NCBI RefSeq assembly: GCF_027943255.1
Contig: NC_072896.1
Location: 40,016,501-40,080,500, forward strand
Reading direction: 5' to 3'
Length of the DNA: 64,000 bases
Source of the DNA: Anastrepha obliqua
Taxonomy: Eukaryota; Arthropoda; Insecta; Diptera; Tephritidae
Shown: positions 10,606 to 22,385 of the stretch, piece after piece
Layout: every line of letters starts with the position of its first letter
How positions within the stretch are numbered: position 1 is the stretch's first letter
The notes under the pieces: generated by a model
Told to the model about the DNA's origin: nothing
The model's database searches: none
The model's input: only the letters and a program-made list of their open reading frames with translations
Translations under genes and position numbers: made by a program

Positions 10606-13600
10606 ATGCTTCGTCAAAATATATCGAACCACCTTCGCCCATTTTTAATGCTTCTGGGCGGATTCGTAATAGGATTTTGTTTCTCACAACAGCTCCGCAG
10701 CTCAAATTGTGTATTTCGTTTGGGTTTGCCCAACGCCAGTTATCTAGATCGAGTTGAGGAATACGATGATCATGTAGAGCTGCTGCAAAATGAAGAAATT
10801 CTCCAGACACGGATTTCTAATACAGATGAAAACAGCCTAGCCGCGCAACTATACAATGAGACTCGAGTACTCTGTTGGGTGCTAACCAGTCCAATCAACC
10901 ACGCAAAGAAGGCGATACATGTGAAGAAAACATGGGGTAAGCGCTGCAATCGATTGCTCTTTATGAGTACGGAGACAGACGATGAACTGGAAAGTATAAA
11001 ATTACCTGTAAAGGAAGGGCGTGGTAATTTGTGGAACAAAACAAGGGAGGCGATGAAGTATATTTATGACAATCACTTTGATGATGCTGATTGGTTTCTG
11101 AAGGCAGATGATGATACGTGAGCATTACTTTTTGTTTTCTATCTAATTACATAACAAATTCCTAGTGTTTGCTTTTAATGTGATGATGGTAGTGGCGTTC
11201 TTGTCTCAATATATCGACCTGTTTGCGCGGAATGATCATATATTAAATTGTTTGCGAAATTGACTTTTCAATGCAACTTAACTCTACTAGAATAAAAAAA
11301 AATTTGGCAAAATGGCGCGGTTTTGATCTTAACACTCTAAAAATCGGGTACTTTTTCAGTTTTTTAATAAAAAACAAAATAATTGAAATAATAATATGAT
11401 TCTATAGCCATCGATGTTGTGAACAACATATTAAAATATCAGACCATTTGGTTGAATAGTTTCTATTTTTGACAACACCAGGCCGAAAAAAGCCGTTTTG
11501 AGATAAATGAGTTTAAAGTTTGAGGTACGGGAGCGTGCGTGAGCGTGCGGACCGCTCTCTACCTAGGTAATGGGCTATAGAAGCTGTAATATTGGGAATT
11601 TCCGCATGAAAATTTCACAGTATATTCTTAAGATACTATACTTTCGAAATATCGAAGAAACAAAAAATCATTTTTTTGAAATTCCTAGGCCCTCTTAATA
11701 TAACGGTTCCCCTTAAATAAGTTAATATAACGGTTAGTTAAACAGTTTTAAATGTTATTTCATGTACGAAACTTAACGAGAGAGAAAAATTTTCGTATAT
11801 GTTAAAAAATTGGTTTTTCGGAAAGTTTAAAATTTTCCACAGAAATAAATCTTAGTCAATAATTGGTATTGATGTTGCTAACCTGGGCTTGAAAAAATAA
11901 AAACACTTCCCTATAAAGTTTTGTATTTGTAGCATACGGTAATTTCGCGCAAAGCGATCAGATATGTTTAAGTCAACTTAAGCACTTTTCCAACTTAAGC
12001 ACATATTTAATATATTATATAAGGCGACTTGGATTCACCACTTCTCTGCTACCTCTACGCTCTGCTCACTGGAGGCAAAATTTGCATGTTGCAAGCTAAA
12101 GTTATCTAACAAGATTCGCCGTTAGCGAGTTGATGGAAAAAATAATCAGATGGCGCCTATTGTGGTGATGTTACTTTGCTCTCAGCGAATTTGACAAAGA
12201 GTTACGTCGTTTTAGCACTATTATGGCCAGACTACCATTTTCGTAATTTGATTTAACATTTTTCTTTTGTTATTTAGTCTCGGAATTTTAGTTCTTTCTT
12301 CATGACATTTTTCTAGCCTGTTCTAATTAAAAGTAATGTTTATAATTTTGTAAAATATATTTTTTAAAAATTAGTTCAATAATTCACTCAGTTTTATTTA
12401 GCTTTCCTTTTTTAATATCGCACGTCGCATTGCCCGCGTTTGCGGTTATTATTGATGTTCTTCTCCTTTCAGCAGTCAAATCTTTCGCTCGCTACTGCAG
12501 TGTTGCCTAGCTTAGGATATAAAAACGCACTAAAATGCCCATTTAAAGAAAACAAAATACCAAGTTTTTATTGAACTATATACTTAAAGAACTTTTTATG
12601 CGTGATAAATTGTCTTTAAAACGTGCGTTTTTTTAAATAAATGTGTTATGGTTATGTACAATTTAATTTATGAGTTTGTTAAGAGAAACTCTTGTGTTAA
12701 GAGAACGACTTTTTTGCTATATTTCAGGTTAACTTTTTTGCTATATTTCAGGTAACAAATTAAGGTACTTATTTTGTTAAAAAGTCGTTATGGTTTTTTC
12801 AGTATTTTCTGGTATTTTGTTGCTTTTTTTTACTGTTACTGTGAGTACACCTCTTGATGCCCTATGTCCCGCTAAGGATTCAGGACCAGAAGAAACGATT
12901 GCACCACTATGGTTTTGATTCGCATTCAGTAAATTCAAACGCTTTTTAAAATGTGTAAAAAGGATTTCAATCTTAAGAAGAGTTGAGAGAAGAACATTTA
13001 ATATTCTTGCATTGACTTAAAAGGAGCAAAACAATAAATTTGCACCTTCAAAATACCAAACTTTATAGGAATCAACAAATTTGCATTAGCGCTAAAATCT
13101 TCTCAGAGTGATTTTTTTTAAACTTCCTTTGTTTAATAATACAGTTTTTTAACTTACAGTTTCGGTAGCTTTAAGTTAAAAAAAAGAAACAAACACCAAA
13201 CTTAAAAATTTTCGCATTTTGGGTATAAAAATTCACTAAATACAGTGTATCCCTAAAGTAAGTATGCAGCGATGATTTCACCATGGTACAAAAGAAATAA
13301 AACTCAAAAGTAACACTACGAAAACAAAATACAATTTTATTTATTTTTCAAAGTCTTATATACATATTTACAACAAAAAATAATATAAAAGTAATTCTTG
13401 TTTTAGCCAGATCGGCTTAATATGAAAAAAGTCTTAAAATCACATCACAAAAATAAGTATGCATTCAATCAAAAACCGAATCCAAGAAAAATTTTTTAAA
13501 TTATAATAAACTGTTAATATTTCGTTGGATAACCTTTACTCTTTTTGACAGCTTTTAACCGCGATGACATAGAGTTTACCAGATTCTGAGTCGCAGAAGT

Positions 13601-16600
13601 TGGAATCTTTCCCCATTCCTCCATAAGTGCTTTCTTTAGGTCATATTTGCCATTTATTTTATGTTTCCTTATTTGTCTGTCAAGATGTTCCCACAAATGT
13701 TCAATGACATTAAAATCTGGCGATTGAGGTGGGGTTTTTAATTGCTTTGGTGTGTTATACAGCAGCCATTCTCTCACAACTAGAGCAGTATGCTTGGGGT
13801 CATTGTCCTGTTGGAAGACAAATGATCGCTCAAGCCCCAATTTTAATGCACTTTGCTTCAAATTATCCTTCAAAATGTTGAGATAAACAGTTTTGTCCAT
13901 TATCCCTTCAATCACAACCAGATTTCCTACACCAGAAGCCGCCATACAACCCCACACCATTATTGAATCGCCACCATGTTTAACTGTGCCGGTCATGTTT
14001 TGAGGATCGAGCTCTGAATTTACTTTTCTCCATAGTTTTTCTTGTCCGTCGGAACCAAAAATATTAAATTTACTCTCGTCAGAGAAAATAACGGTATTCC
14101 AAAAGTTTTGGTCTTTGGTTTCGTGCAGTTTTACAAATTCAAGTCTTTTCTTTCTGTTAGTACTATTTACAAACGGCTTTTTACGGATGTTCCGACCATG
14201 GAAACCAGCAGTATACAAAGCACGACGAATGGTTTGGGGGTTAGAAGTCTTGCCAGTTTCTTTTTCCATTTCAGCCTGTATTTTAGGGGCACTCGTTTTG
14301 GGGTTTTTCTGTACTTTTCGTACAATTATCCTGCGTTCCTGCTCCGTGAAAATCTTCGGGCGGCCAGTTCTTGGTTGGTTCTTGGTATTACCTTCTCTTT
14401 TAAATTTTTCAATAATTTTTTGTACCGTGGCGTTGCTTTTATTAACATCTTTTGCAATTTGGCGTTGGCTTTTATTATCTTTGTACAATTTTATTATTAA
14501 ATCCTTCATATCTTGTGAAAGTTCTTTGCCTCGAGGAGCCAAACTTTAAAAATAATTCGCGCTTACACAACGAAACAAATTTGATGGTTTTTGTCGCAAA
14601 TAAATCACATAAAGACTTACGAAATGCACAAATTTGCGAACTGCATACATATGTATGTACTTTTGTTATATGATTTTTACCGTTTCCTACGTAATGACGC
14701 CAGACAAGATAACGGAACAATATGTCGGCATCGTGTCTTTTATATTCTGGTTAGGGATTCTGCATAGCAATTACATACATACATTTGATAAAAATATGTC
14801 GAATTATTTTGGGAATAAATTCACATATTCGGCTGTTAATCATGGTGCATACTTACTTTAGTGATACACTGTATATTGTGAAGAGCAAATGGTTGGCGAC
14901 ACTGCACAACTTGGCAAAAGTGACGTAACGCACTCTCTGATGGGCGCAATCTTGTTTCTATCATTCTTGGTCATACCTCATAAAAATAGTACAACTCACT
15001 ATTTTCAATGCTGCCAACTCTCTTTCAAAAGAGTTTCATTATAATTATTTTAATACAGAGCAAATTTCTTTGCTTCAACTTTGCAAATTCTTTTTTGGTT
15101 TTGCCCGTCATATTCACGTTCCTTGCAATTGATAGTTTTTAGTTTACAGTCATCAACAACATTGAGAGGAACGCGAACACAAAGAGTCTTGACAGAGTGC
15201 GAGCATCACAAGTACCGAGTTGAAGCAATAAATATTTCCCTGTGTGAGCGTCGTCTTGGTAATACCCATTAAGCGCGTCCAAACAAATGTAATTTTTACG
15301 AGTAGTAGCTCTCACTCAGTGCTACCAATACAGGTTTATTTACTATATACCAGTGCCTCATCCATTTCTCATTCGCTAACGCATGGCGTATCGAAGGCGC
15401 CTATAGTTAGTTATGTTACCTCTCATTTACTTATTATTAACTCTACTAACATTCTGTATAACACTCACTCTCTCTCAGAGAGGACATAGATTTTATATTG
15501 CTGATACCTTTTTTACATACTCACACCTGTTAGTCTTATGATATTTCATTCATGCTTTCTTCTGTTAATTTTGCTATCGTTTCTAACTTAACATAGATAC
15601 ACTTACCTTTCACGGTTTGCTTTTTTGGTTTTAAATGGACGAAAATTGTACCTCAAATTTTTTTGTTGATTATAATAAAGTATGAAATTTGATGAATTTT
15701 CAGCCCAAAAAAAAAGAAATTCTTAGAGCGCTTTTTGTAAAAAGTGAAAAAAACGAAAGATAATGGAATAGTATAAAATAAGGAAGTAATTAACATGAAA
15801 TAAAGTAAAAATGTGTTATTGTAGATATTTTTATTATGAATTTTTACATGAACATAAAATATATTTGATATTTTATTATTTTTTTACGAACTTTTGATCA
15901 TAACCAATTCAAATATGATGACAATTGTATTCACAAACAGCACGTTGCAAATGCTTAGAATAATTTGGATGACTTTTTAATACCTTATAATTGTTCCCAC
16001 TTGCACTAAAGTCATGATGCAAAGATTCTACAGCTTGTTCACTGTAAAACCCTAATCCGCATTTGTTTTTCAAACAAAATTGTGACACATGATGAAACAA
16101 AGCGTGAATTTTTGGAGTTACTGAAGTACCAAGATCCAAGAAGCGTTTCTGCAATTCGTCGATATCATTTTGATACGTGTCCTTTAATACTGAAGAAAAG
16201 CAACTGTCAACAACTTTCTTTAAATTTTCAAAAGCTTTTACAAATTTAAGGCACTCCAAATTACATATAGCTCTTAGTTTATCGACACTATCCAAAAGTT
16301 TTTTGCATTGATTACCTTCAAAGGCAGGAGAACCGTAAGTTAGCGACCTTTCAACGTGACAATTTTTGGCCCACAATAAACTTACTTCTTCAAATTTTAT
16401 CATCATGTCATTGAATATAGTGTTTACTGCTCCAATCATCAAATGCAACTCGGGAGGCGGAATAATGTCTAAAATTTCTTTTCGTGAATCAAGCGATGAA
16501 AAAACTGGAAGATTAACACAATTTTTGTAATTTTTGGCTTTTTTATAGTTTTTACCTTCGTGAATCCAGCATTCATAATTTCTTACACAGTTTCCAATAC

Positions 16601-19505
16601 TTCTAGAGTTACCACAAAGATTTAATTTACCACTCTGAGCGTCGCACCATGTGCATGGATGTGTACTAGTATGAGTCATTAATCCAGTGATGATGTTTGC
16701 TAATTTAAGATCAGTTGCAACGGTGCCGAGAAGATCATTTATGACCAAATGAGTTTAACATTTGTAAAATTCTCTTGAACGTTAGGTGCAGCACATAGAA
16801 GTAAAACTTTTTTGACACCAGAAGATTTAAATTTTTTCGTAGAATTTTGAATTTTCATTGTTTTTGATTCTTCTTTAATCTGTAATGAGACACATATTTT
16901 TAAGAATCCACCTCCTCCATCGATGCCACATACGAAATTTATGAAACCTTTTGTATCTTTACAAATTATAACTCGCTCTGGTTCCTGAGTTACATTTTTA
17001 GCCTTCTCACGTATAAATGGAAAATCGCGTTCTTCAAAGAATGAATCTAGTTTGTGATTCTTTTCGACAATTTTGTTTCTCAAATGTGGTTCAATAATTC
17101 GATTACTGTTTGATCCTTTACGAACTGCTTTTGCTATCTTATAGATCGTATTATTGCTGCAATTTAAATCACTCTGTAATTTATATAGCTCAACATTAGA
17201 AATTTTTGAATTTTTTGTCATTTTTGGCTTAACATCCAAAATTAACGGCTTACCGCGAGTTTGTGACAATACAACCAGATTTTTATCTTCCGTCTTCTTT
17301 TTAGTGCTGGTATTTTTCTCATTTATAACACTCTTCAACAATGAACTAATTAACTGTTCTTTTTCTGTTACATTACAATTATTTTCAATTTTCTCTTTGA
17401 CATTAGCGATTAAAATACTAGGAGTACACTTATGTCCTGATCGTAAATAACCTAGGCAGTTTTCACATTTTTTGTTATTATTTGTCGATTTTATTGTTTT
17501 TAGAGTATTATTTTTGTGAAAATTTGCGACAATTGTTGGCATTCTCACTAATTCACATAAACGACATTCGCATTTTTTTATGACAGAATTTGGAGTATTT
17601 CTTTGCAGCGGCATAAATTCACAGTAATCAGGTAACTTCAATTTATATTTTTCTTCGTCACAGTTATTGTTAGATGAACGATACACTTTCAATTTGCAAC
17701 TAGCACACACGACAGCTGGTAATCTCTCATCATTTGTATTGTAACCACTCAACAAATTTAACATTTTTGTTTTTAGCACTCCTTTAACTTCAATAAGTAC
17801 TTGAGCCTTTTTCAAACAAATTAAACATAATCTATAACGATTTTGTTCGTGAGTTCCAGCCTTCTTATACGATAACCGCGCCATTATAAAATAAAGAATG
17901 TCAACTTTTTTAACAAACGAAGAATATTGCAAAACTTAAAGGACATGTATTTTTCACCATAGCAAAAAACAAAATAAAATTTTACTGCTTAAAAGAATAA
18001 AATATCTTATGCAAGGAAGGTTCACTCAACAACATTAAAGATACCGACCGTTTGTCAACAGCGCATTGCATTGTTTTGCTTCCACGCGCATCACAATCAT
18101 ATGCAGAATTTTGAAAGTAAACAAAGAGCATGATGTCTTATATATAAACTTTTTAAATCTTTAGGATAAGAATAAGTTATTAGGAAAGTTATTAGGAATA
18201 AGTATTAAGTTCTAAACCATAAGCAAGATTTATAAAGTTTTGAAAGATGATCAGTTAAACAATCTTTTAATTATTGTTTTTCGTAGATATATATTTTCTT
18301 TTGCATATAATTGTCAATATTTTCAATAGATATTAAAATATTATCAATTATTACATGAAAAAATATAGTCAATATTTTCACAATACAATATTTTTATTTT
18401 ATGTTACGTTAATTATATGGATATTTTATATTATTCGATTTTTTCGTTTTTTTCACTTTTTTCAAAAAGCGCTCTAAGAATTTCTTTTTTTTTGGGCTGA
18501 AAATTCATCAAATTTCATACTTTATTATAATCAACAAAAAAATTTGAGGTACAATTTTCGTCCATTCAAAACCAAAAAAGCAAACCGTGCTTTGTTAATG
18601 TTGAGGGTTATTTATACTCACATAATGTTTAACCTAATGTTAATCGATCTTATATATGTACATATGTACATCTGTAATTGTATTCTCTCTGAGACTTGTT
18701 CTTAGGTTTTAAATGAGAATTTTTAATTGGATACTGACTTTCATACAAAACGATATTATATGGTTTCTTATAGGTACGTTATTATGGAAAATCTACGCGT
18801 ATTTTTATATCCTTTAGACACCAATGCACCGGTCTATTTCGGTTGCAAGTTCAAAAAGTGGGTTAGACAAGTGAGTAGAGAAAGAAAAAGTATAGCGCAA
18901 ATATATGTTAATCTTATATAATAATATTATATAAGTACCTATATAATCAAATCCGTTTTTCCTCGTACAGGGTTACATGTCTGGAGGCGCTGGCTACGTA
19001 ATGAGCAAAGAGGCCGTCAAACGTTTCATGAATTCCGCCTATCCAAATACAACAATATGCCAAAATAGCCACGGCGGTTCGGAGGACAAGGAAATGGGCA
19101 AATGTTTACAAAATGTAGGCGTGGTCGCAGGAGACTCGCGGGATGAACACAAACGTGGACGTTTCTTCCCCTCCGGTCCGCAGGGGCATCTTATACCGAA
19201 AGACAAATCAAGTTGGTACTGGCGTTATATATATTATAAAACGGAAGATGTGAGTAACCAAAACAAAATTATTTTAAATGGACATAATATTTTTCCATAC
19301 CAATTTGTAGGGGCTCGACTGTTGTTCAGATTACGCGATATCTTTCCACTACGTACAGCCTTCCTATATGTATGTACTGGACTACCTGATATACAATTTG
19401 CGTCCATTCGGCGTTTTTAGACAGAACACAGGACTGCCAGCAAAACGCAATATGACTGAATTATTAGAACATTGGCGAAATGACAAATCTGATAATCCAG
19501 TTTAA
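10606..19505 (+). CDS. Core 1 beta-1,3-galactosyltransferase (C1GalT family), gene A
   Basis: A Golgi type II membrane enzyme that transfers galactose from UDP-Gal to O-linked GalNAc, making core 1 (T antigen). Exons: 10606-11117, 18774-18870, 18971-19249, 19311-19505, giving 360 aa and stop TAA at 19503-19505. All junctions are GT-AG (gtgagc/tatag, gtgagt/tacag, gtgagt/tgtag). The last exon is read in a different frame from the naive extension of exon 3; splicing restores [15 protein letters not shown]. Visible parts: short cytoplasmic tail, membrane anchor at about residues 11-28, [23 protein letters not shown], the DDD metal/UDP motif at 168-170 ([11 protein letters not shown]), [46 protein letters not shown] and the CCSD cysteines. 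Length fits insect C1GalTs (350-390 aa). Intron 1 is 7656 bp and full of transposons. No disabling change is seen. The family is certain, the orthologue is not. Confidence 0.92.
11118..13242. other. Gene A intron 1, 5' part
   Basis: Begins with the donor GTGAGC at 11118. No coding signal. A possible right end of a TTAA element (CCCTTAA at about 11711-11717, reading TTAAGGGGAACCG in reverse) has no clear left partner. A 26-bp near-duplicate lies at about 12712-12755 ('gaacttttttgctatatttcaggt' type). The rest is AT-rich. Confidence 0.45.
13243..14871 (-). mobile_element. Complete Tc1-type transposon in intron 1 of gene A
   Basis: A 1629-bp element bordered by the TA target duplication (13241-13242, 14872-14873). 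Inverted ends begin CAGTGTATC and continue as CTAAAGTAAGTATGCA on both sides, with one mismatch within the first 26 bp. It encodes the DD34E transposase at 13514-14542 in the orientation opposite to gene A. Intact ends plus an uninterrupted frame indicate a fairly young insertion. Confidence 0.93.
13514..14542 (-). CDS. Tc1-like transposase (DD34E)
   Basis: Cut-and-paste transposase of 342 codons, uninterrupted. Two N-terminal helix-turn-helix regions (about residues 8-50 and 65-115) are separated by the GRPK GRPR-like motif at 60-63. The catalytic triad is visible: D155 (IFSDESKFN), D246 ([12 protein letters not shown]) and E281 ([15 protein letters not shown]), with exactly 34 residues between the last two. 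The codon where an initiator is expected is TTG, not ATG (TTG GCT CCT CGA), and TAA lies two codons upstream. Translation would have to begin at Met-12 or at a non-AUG codon, so activity is uncertain despite the clean frame. Confidence 0.93.
   Translation of the reverse strand: MAPRGKELSQDMKDLIIKLYKDNKSQRQIAKDVNKSNATVQKIIEKFKREGNTKNQPRTGRPKIFTEQERRIIVRKVQKNPKTSAPKIQAEMEKETGKTSNPQTIRRALYTAGFHGRNIRKKPFVNSTNRKKRLEFVKLHETKDQNFWNTVIFSDESKFNIFGSDGQEKLWRKVNSELDPQNMTGTVKHGGDSIMVWGCMAASGVGNLVVIEGIMDKTVYLNILKDNLKQSALKLGLERSFVFQQDNDPKHTALVVREWLLYNTPKQLKTPPQSPDFNVIEHLWEHLDRQIRKHKINGKYDLKKALMEEWGKIPTSATQNLVNSMSSRLKAVKKSKGYPTKY
14872..15610. repeat. Intron 1 spacer with dispersed repeat
   Basis: About 14985-15215 shares order and sequence with 34230-34540 in gene B's intron 2. 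Shared blocks include 'caatgctgNccaactctctt', 'acagagcaa', 'cttcaactttgc-aattct', 'tagtttttagt' and 'ttgacag-(t)cacgagc'. This is a MITE-like repeat family of unknown type. No coding capacity. Confidence 0.45.
15611..18589 (-). mobile_element. Chapaev-like (CMC) DNA transposon in intron 1 of gene A
   Basis: A 2979-bp element flanked by a 4-bp direct repeat CTTT (15607-15610, 18590-18593). Its inverted repeats are about 150 bp long (15611-15762 and 18438-18589) and differ at only a handful of bases. The ends begin CACGGTTTGC. Long TIRs starting 5'-CAC and a 4-bp duplication are the hallmarks described for the Chapaev superfamily, relatives of CACTA/Mirage. The transposase gene (17884-15909) runs antisense to gene A and has one frameshift. 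The near-identical TIRs imply recent insertion. Confidence 0.82.
15909..17884 (-). pseudogene. Chapaev-like DDE transposase with one frameshift
   Basis: Reading starts at ATG 17884 ([10 protein letters not shown]), not at the longer non-ATG extension. The N-terminus has paired cysteine motifs (C20-x2-C23, C60-x2-C63, then CECRLCEL and CENC). They resemble a zinc finger that could bind the ends. Candidate catalytic core: D in [13 protein letters not shown] (about residue 322), D in [15 protein letters not shown], a CxxC in THPCTWC, HxxxxH in [11 protein letters not shown], and E in [15 protein letters not shown]. One base is missing near 16745: frame 1 ends KLIWS-stop and the next frame resumes [11 protein letters not shown]. 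Apart from that both halves are open (about 659 residues in total) to TGA at 15909-15911. I recognise it as a widespread unnamed invertebrate transposase type; the exact superfamily needs a profile search. Confidence 0.7.
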
Positions 19506-19635
19506 CGATTGCTTGGAAAAAACAAATTTGGTAAACGAAAACCAAGCCCATGTGAAAAGTGCAATAATTGCATGTGGAAAGGTTGAAACCTGCGCTCTGT
19601 AAACAGGTATATATGTAGTATGCGTATTTTTACCT

Positions 19636-19641
19636 AATAAA
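19636..19641 (+). terminator. Candidate polyadenylation signal of gene A
   Basis: AATAAA lies 131 bp after the gene A stop codon. Further AATAAA copies occur near 19806-19822, so the true cleavage site is uncertain. Confidence 0.45.
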
Positions 19642-20791
19642 CCAAGGAAATGTGGGCCTATCCAAATGAGCCTTTATATGGGCGTACATACAAATTTAGT
19701 TATTTGAAATTTTATAAAAGTAATAAGTAAGAATTTTGACGGTGCAACTATACTAAAGAAGAATATAGCTAAGTGATAAAATGTGATTTGAAACATTAGG
19801 CGTAAATAAATAGGAATAAATAAATGTAATTAATTTTGTGCCAAAATCATAATTAAAACCTTAAAATTGGAATAGTCCCATAATGAAAAAAACATGTCTA
19901 TATTAAATACATAAGTAACACATATTTATATACATATATATATATTTATGCATAAGTAACATATATGTAGATATTTATACATTGCAAACATTTCTGTACA
20001 TAGAAATCGTATTTCAAAATTATTCATAACAGATTTTAGATGGCATTTATAAAAATCATATATTTTTTCCTTATAATAATTAGTGCCACATACGACTACT
20101 TTCTATCCTTATTTTAATCCACACATTTGGATAATTTCTGCATCTACAATATTTAGCTAGTATTTGGAACTTCAGTAATTAAAATAAAACACAAATTATT
20201 GTAAAAGGTGTCGTGCAAAATCTACGCAATTTTTGCCAAGTTGGTAGTAATGACTTACTTCATCGTGAATCTCACGCAATTCTAGCGCCCAGCATAATGA
20301 ACTTTACTAAAAACTATGTAAAGCTAAAATGTTGAGAAAATGTTCTCCGATATTTTTTCTATAGAACAGCAGAACACATCAATATATCTAAACTGTATGG
20401 AGTACATAGTTTCCTATGCCAATTCACCTTAAGATAGTGAAGATCATCATCAAAATGTTGAACTTTTTAATCAGAGCCATTAGAAAACTTCTAGATTTGC
20501 TACTCTATAGCCCATTCAATTTGAGTTTTTTTTTCATATGATGCACAGGCTCGGATGTATTTTACATAGAAAAAAATTATCGACAAGGTATGAATAACAA
20601 TTTAAAAAATCAACGCATCTTATCATACTGAAATTGAATGAGCTTCAAAACTGCATACATCTCTTTCTAGTTTCTAGAGATTCTAATTGAAAAGCTTAAA
20701 ATTTTAATTGCAGTTTTTTATATAAGTAATTTGTTAAATTTTTGTGAATTTCGTACAACGTTTGAAACTTTAAACATTTGTTATACAATGG

Positions 20792-20812
20792 AATATATAT
20801 ATATATATATAT
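20792..20812. repeat. (AT)n microsatellite
   Basis: Ten uninterrupted AT units followed by a T-rich run. Confidence 0.9.
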
Positions 20813-20871
20813 TTTTTTTTTAATTATCGAGAAAATAATTAACATTAAAAAAATGTGAATATTGTAAAAAG

Positions 20872-22327
20872 ATTAGGGGGTTATATACCTTGTGAGCCCG
20901 AAAAAATGGACGATTGTCATAATTTTTTTTCAATATGTTTTAGAACTTTTATTCAAATGAGGCATATATCATACTGAAGGGTAACTCTCAAAGAATACAT
21001 TTTGGTGTTTTTATTTTAAAAATTGTTATTATTTATTGTTCATATCGCCCCTCCCCCGAAAGCGCATGAGCAGCTCAACTGAAATCAAAAAAATTAAATT
21101 ATTATTGTGCAAAAATGTTTTTTAGTAAATCTGAACGGTTTATTTACAAAAACAAATTTTTCTCGATATGAAAACCGCTTTGCACCAAAAAAACGATTTT
21201 TGAGGGGTTGAAAAATTAAAAAAAAAAATTAATTCCAGCGAACTATGTAAATATTTATAAAAAGTGAACTGTTCAAATTCCCGAGGTTGTAACTTCGAAT
21301 AATTAAAAAAACATCTGGGGTCTGTCAGACTCACGCACGGTAGAAATGAAACTTCTAAGTTGGTTGTTCCATGAATGGGAGCCCCGGTTTAGATCTCTCC
21401 CCCCCTTCAGGTTTTCATATTTTTTTGATATATTTATTTGATATATTTACTTAATATATATTTACCTTGGATTGCCATGTATTTCATCAGGCATACTGGA
21501 GACAACTATCTGTTGATGAGTCGCATCTGATGCGCAAGTTTGCGTCACATCAGTCTCACTCTGACTCATTTTGCCCGTAACTTAATTGTTCACCAACACA
21601 CACTGAATTTCCTCTAAATAGTTACGCAATAAAGAAAAATCAATAGCCGTAATACGTATATTCCTTCGATTTAGCGATATTGTTAAAAACTATTAAGAAT
21701 ATCGCTTCGTTCAGTGCGAATCACAGGTCAACGCAATATCCTAACCTCGCTTCACACTTACTGAACGGCTGATGCACGGCGTGGCTAGTTTGCTATAGAG
21801 CAAACGGAAGAGAAAGAAAGGCATTCGAGAGAAAAGGGGAGAGACGGCGTGTCTCGGTGGCTCCCTCACATCGTTCAGCGCTTGCGATGCGAGAGAGCGA
21901 CAGAGAGAGCGAATAGGCGAGAGTGGGAAGGAGCAGCTGCTCCTTGGCCCCGCCCATTTGACGGATTTCGGTAACGCTCCGAACTTACCGTTTCACTCGC
22001 CTATTTTCAATCTGCCTTGGGGCCCCCGACGCGCCTAAAGAAGTTTCACTTCAAAAAGTTTATGCAAATCGGTCAAATAGTTTTTGATAAATAATGATCA
22101 ACGCGACGGTAATTTTCAAAAAACACGACTTCGAGATAATCGCGACTAAAGTTTTGCGTGCACCTCATTTATGGATAATTTGCGCGCTTCCACTGTCTGT
22201 AACTTTCGTTCTAGTGATCCGATCTTTATGACTTTTTGAACTTTTATTTTTAAGATGAATACTTTTAGAATATGCCATACAAAATTTTTCGATTTTTTAG
22301 TCCAACACAAGGTATATACCCCCTTAA
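20872..22327. mobile_element. TTAA-type element, about 1.45 kb, no transposase
   Basis: The left end reads GGGGGTTATATACCTTGTG from 20876 (border TTA-G, decayed from TTAA). The right end, reverse-complemented, reads GGGGGTATATACCTTGTG with an exact TTAA at 22324-22327. The interior has no transposase frame. It carries an unusual GC- and purine-rich block at about 21720-21990 (GAGAGA-rich, with 'ggagcagctgctcc' palindrome), quite unlike the flanking AT-rich DNA. Non-autonomous; the origin of the stuffer is unknown. Confidence 0.75.
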
Positions 22328-22385
22328 GTGTCTTAATTATGTGAGCTCAAGTGTATATACATAAGAAAAACTATAGGTACATGTA

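Larger units (their letters stand above)
19506..20871. other. 3' flank of gene A
   Basis: AT-rich 3' UTR and flank. It holds TA-rich microsatellites at about 19925-19955 and 20792-20812. No gene or transposon end was recognised. Confidence 0.45.

Noticed and set aside
11300..11717. Possible TTAA element in intron 1 of gene A
   Set aside because: Only a right end (TTAAGGGGAACCG in reverse) is visible; no matching left end, so not listed as an element.
14042..14549. Two hydrophobic plus-strand frames over 450 bases
   Set aside because: They are antisense shadows of the Tc1 transposase; their content is explained by the minus-strand gene.
17884..17932. Extending the Chapaev-like protein 16 codons upstream
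   Set aside because: The upstream extension begins with TTG; ATG at 17884 precedes the cysteine-rich N-terminus and is the simpler start.
19245..19420. Reading exon 3 of gene A straight on into an open frame ending near 19420
   Set aside because: The extension ([11 protein letters not shown]...) is unlike C1GalT. A GTGAGT donor at 19250 and acceptor at 19310 restore [15 protein letters not shown] in another frame.
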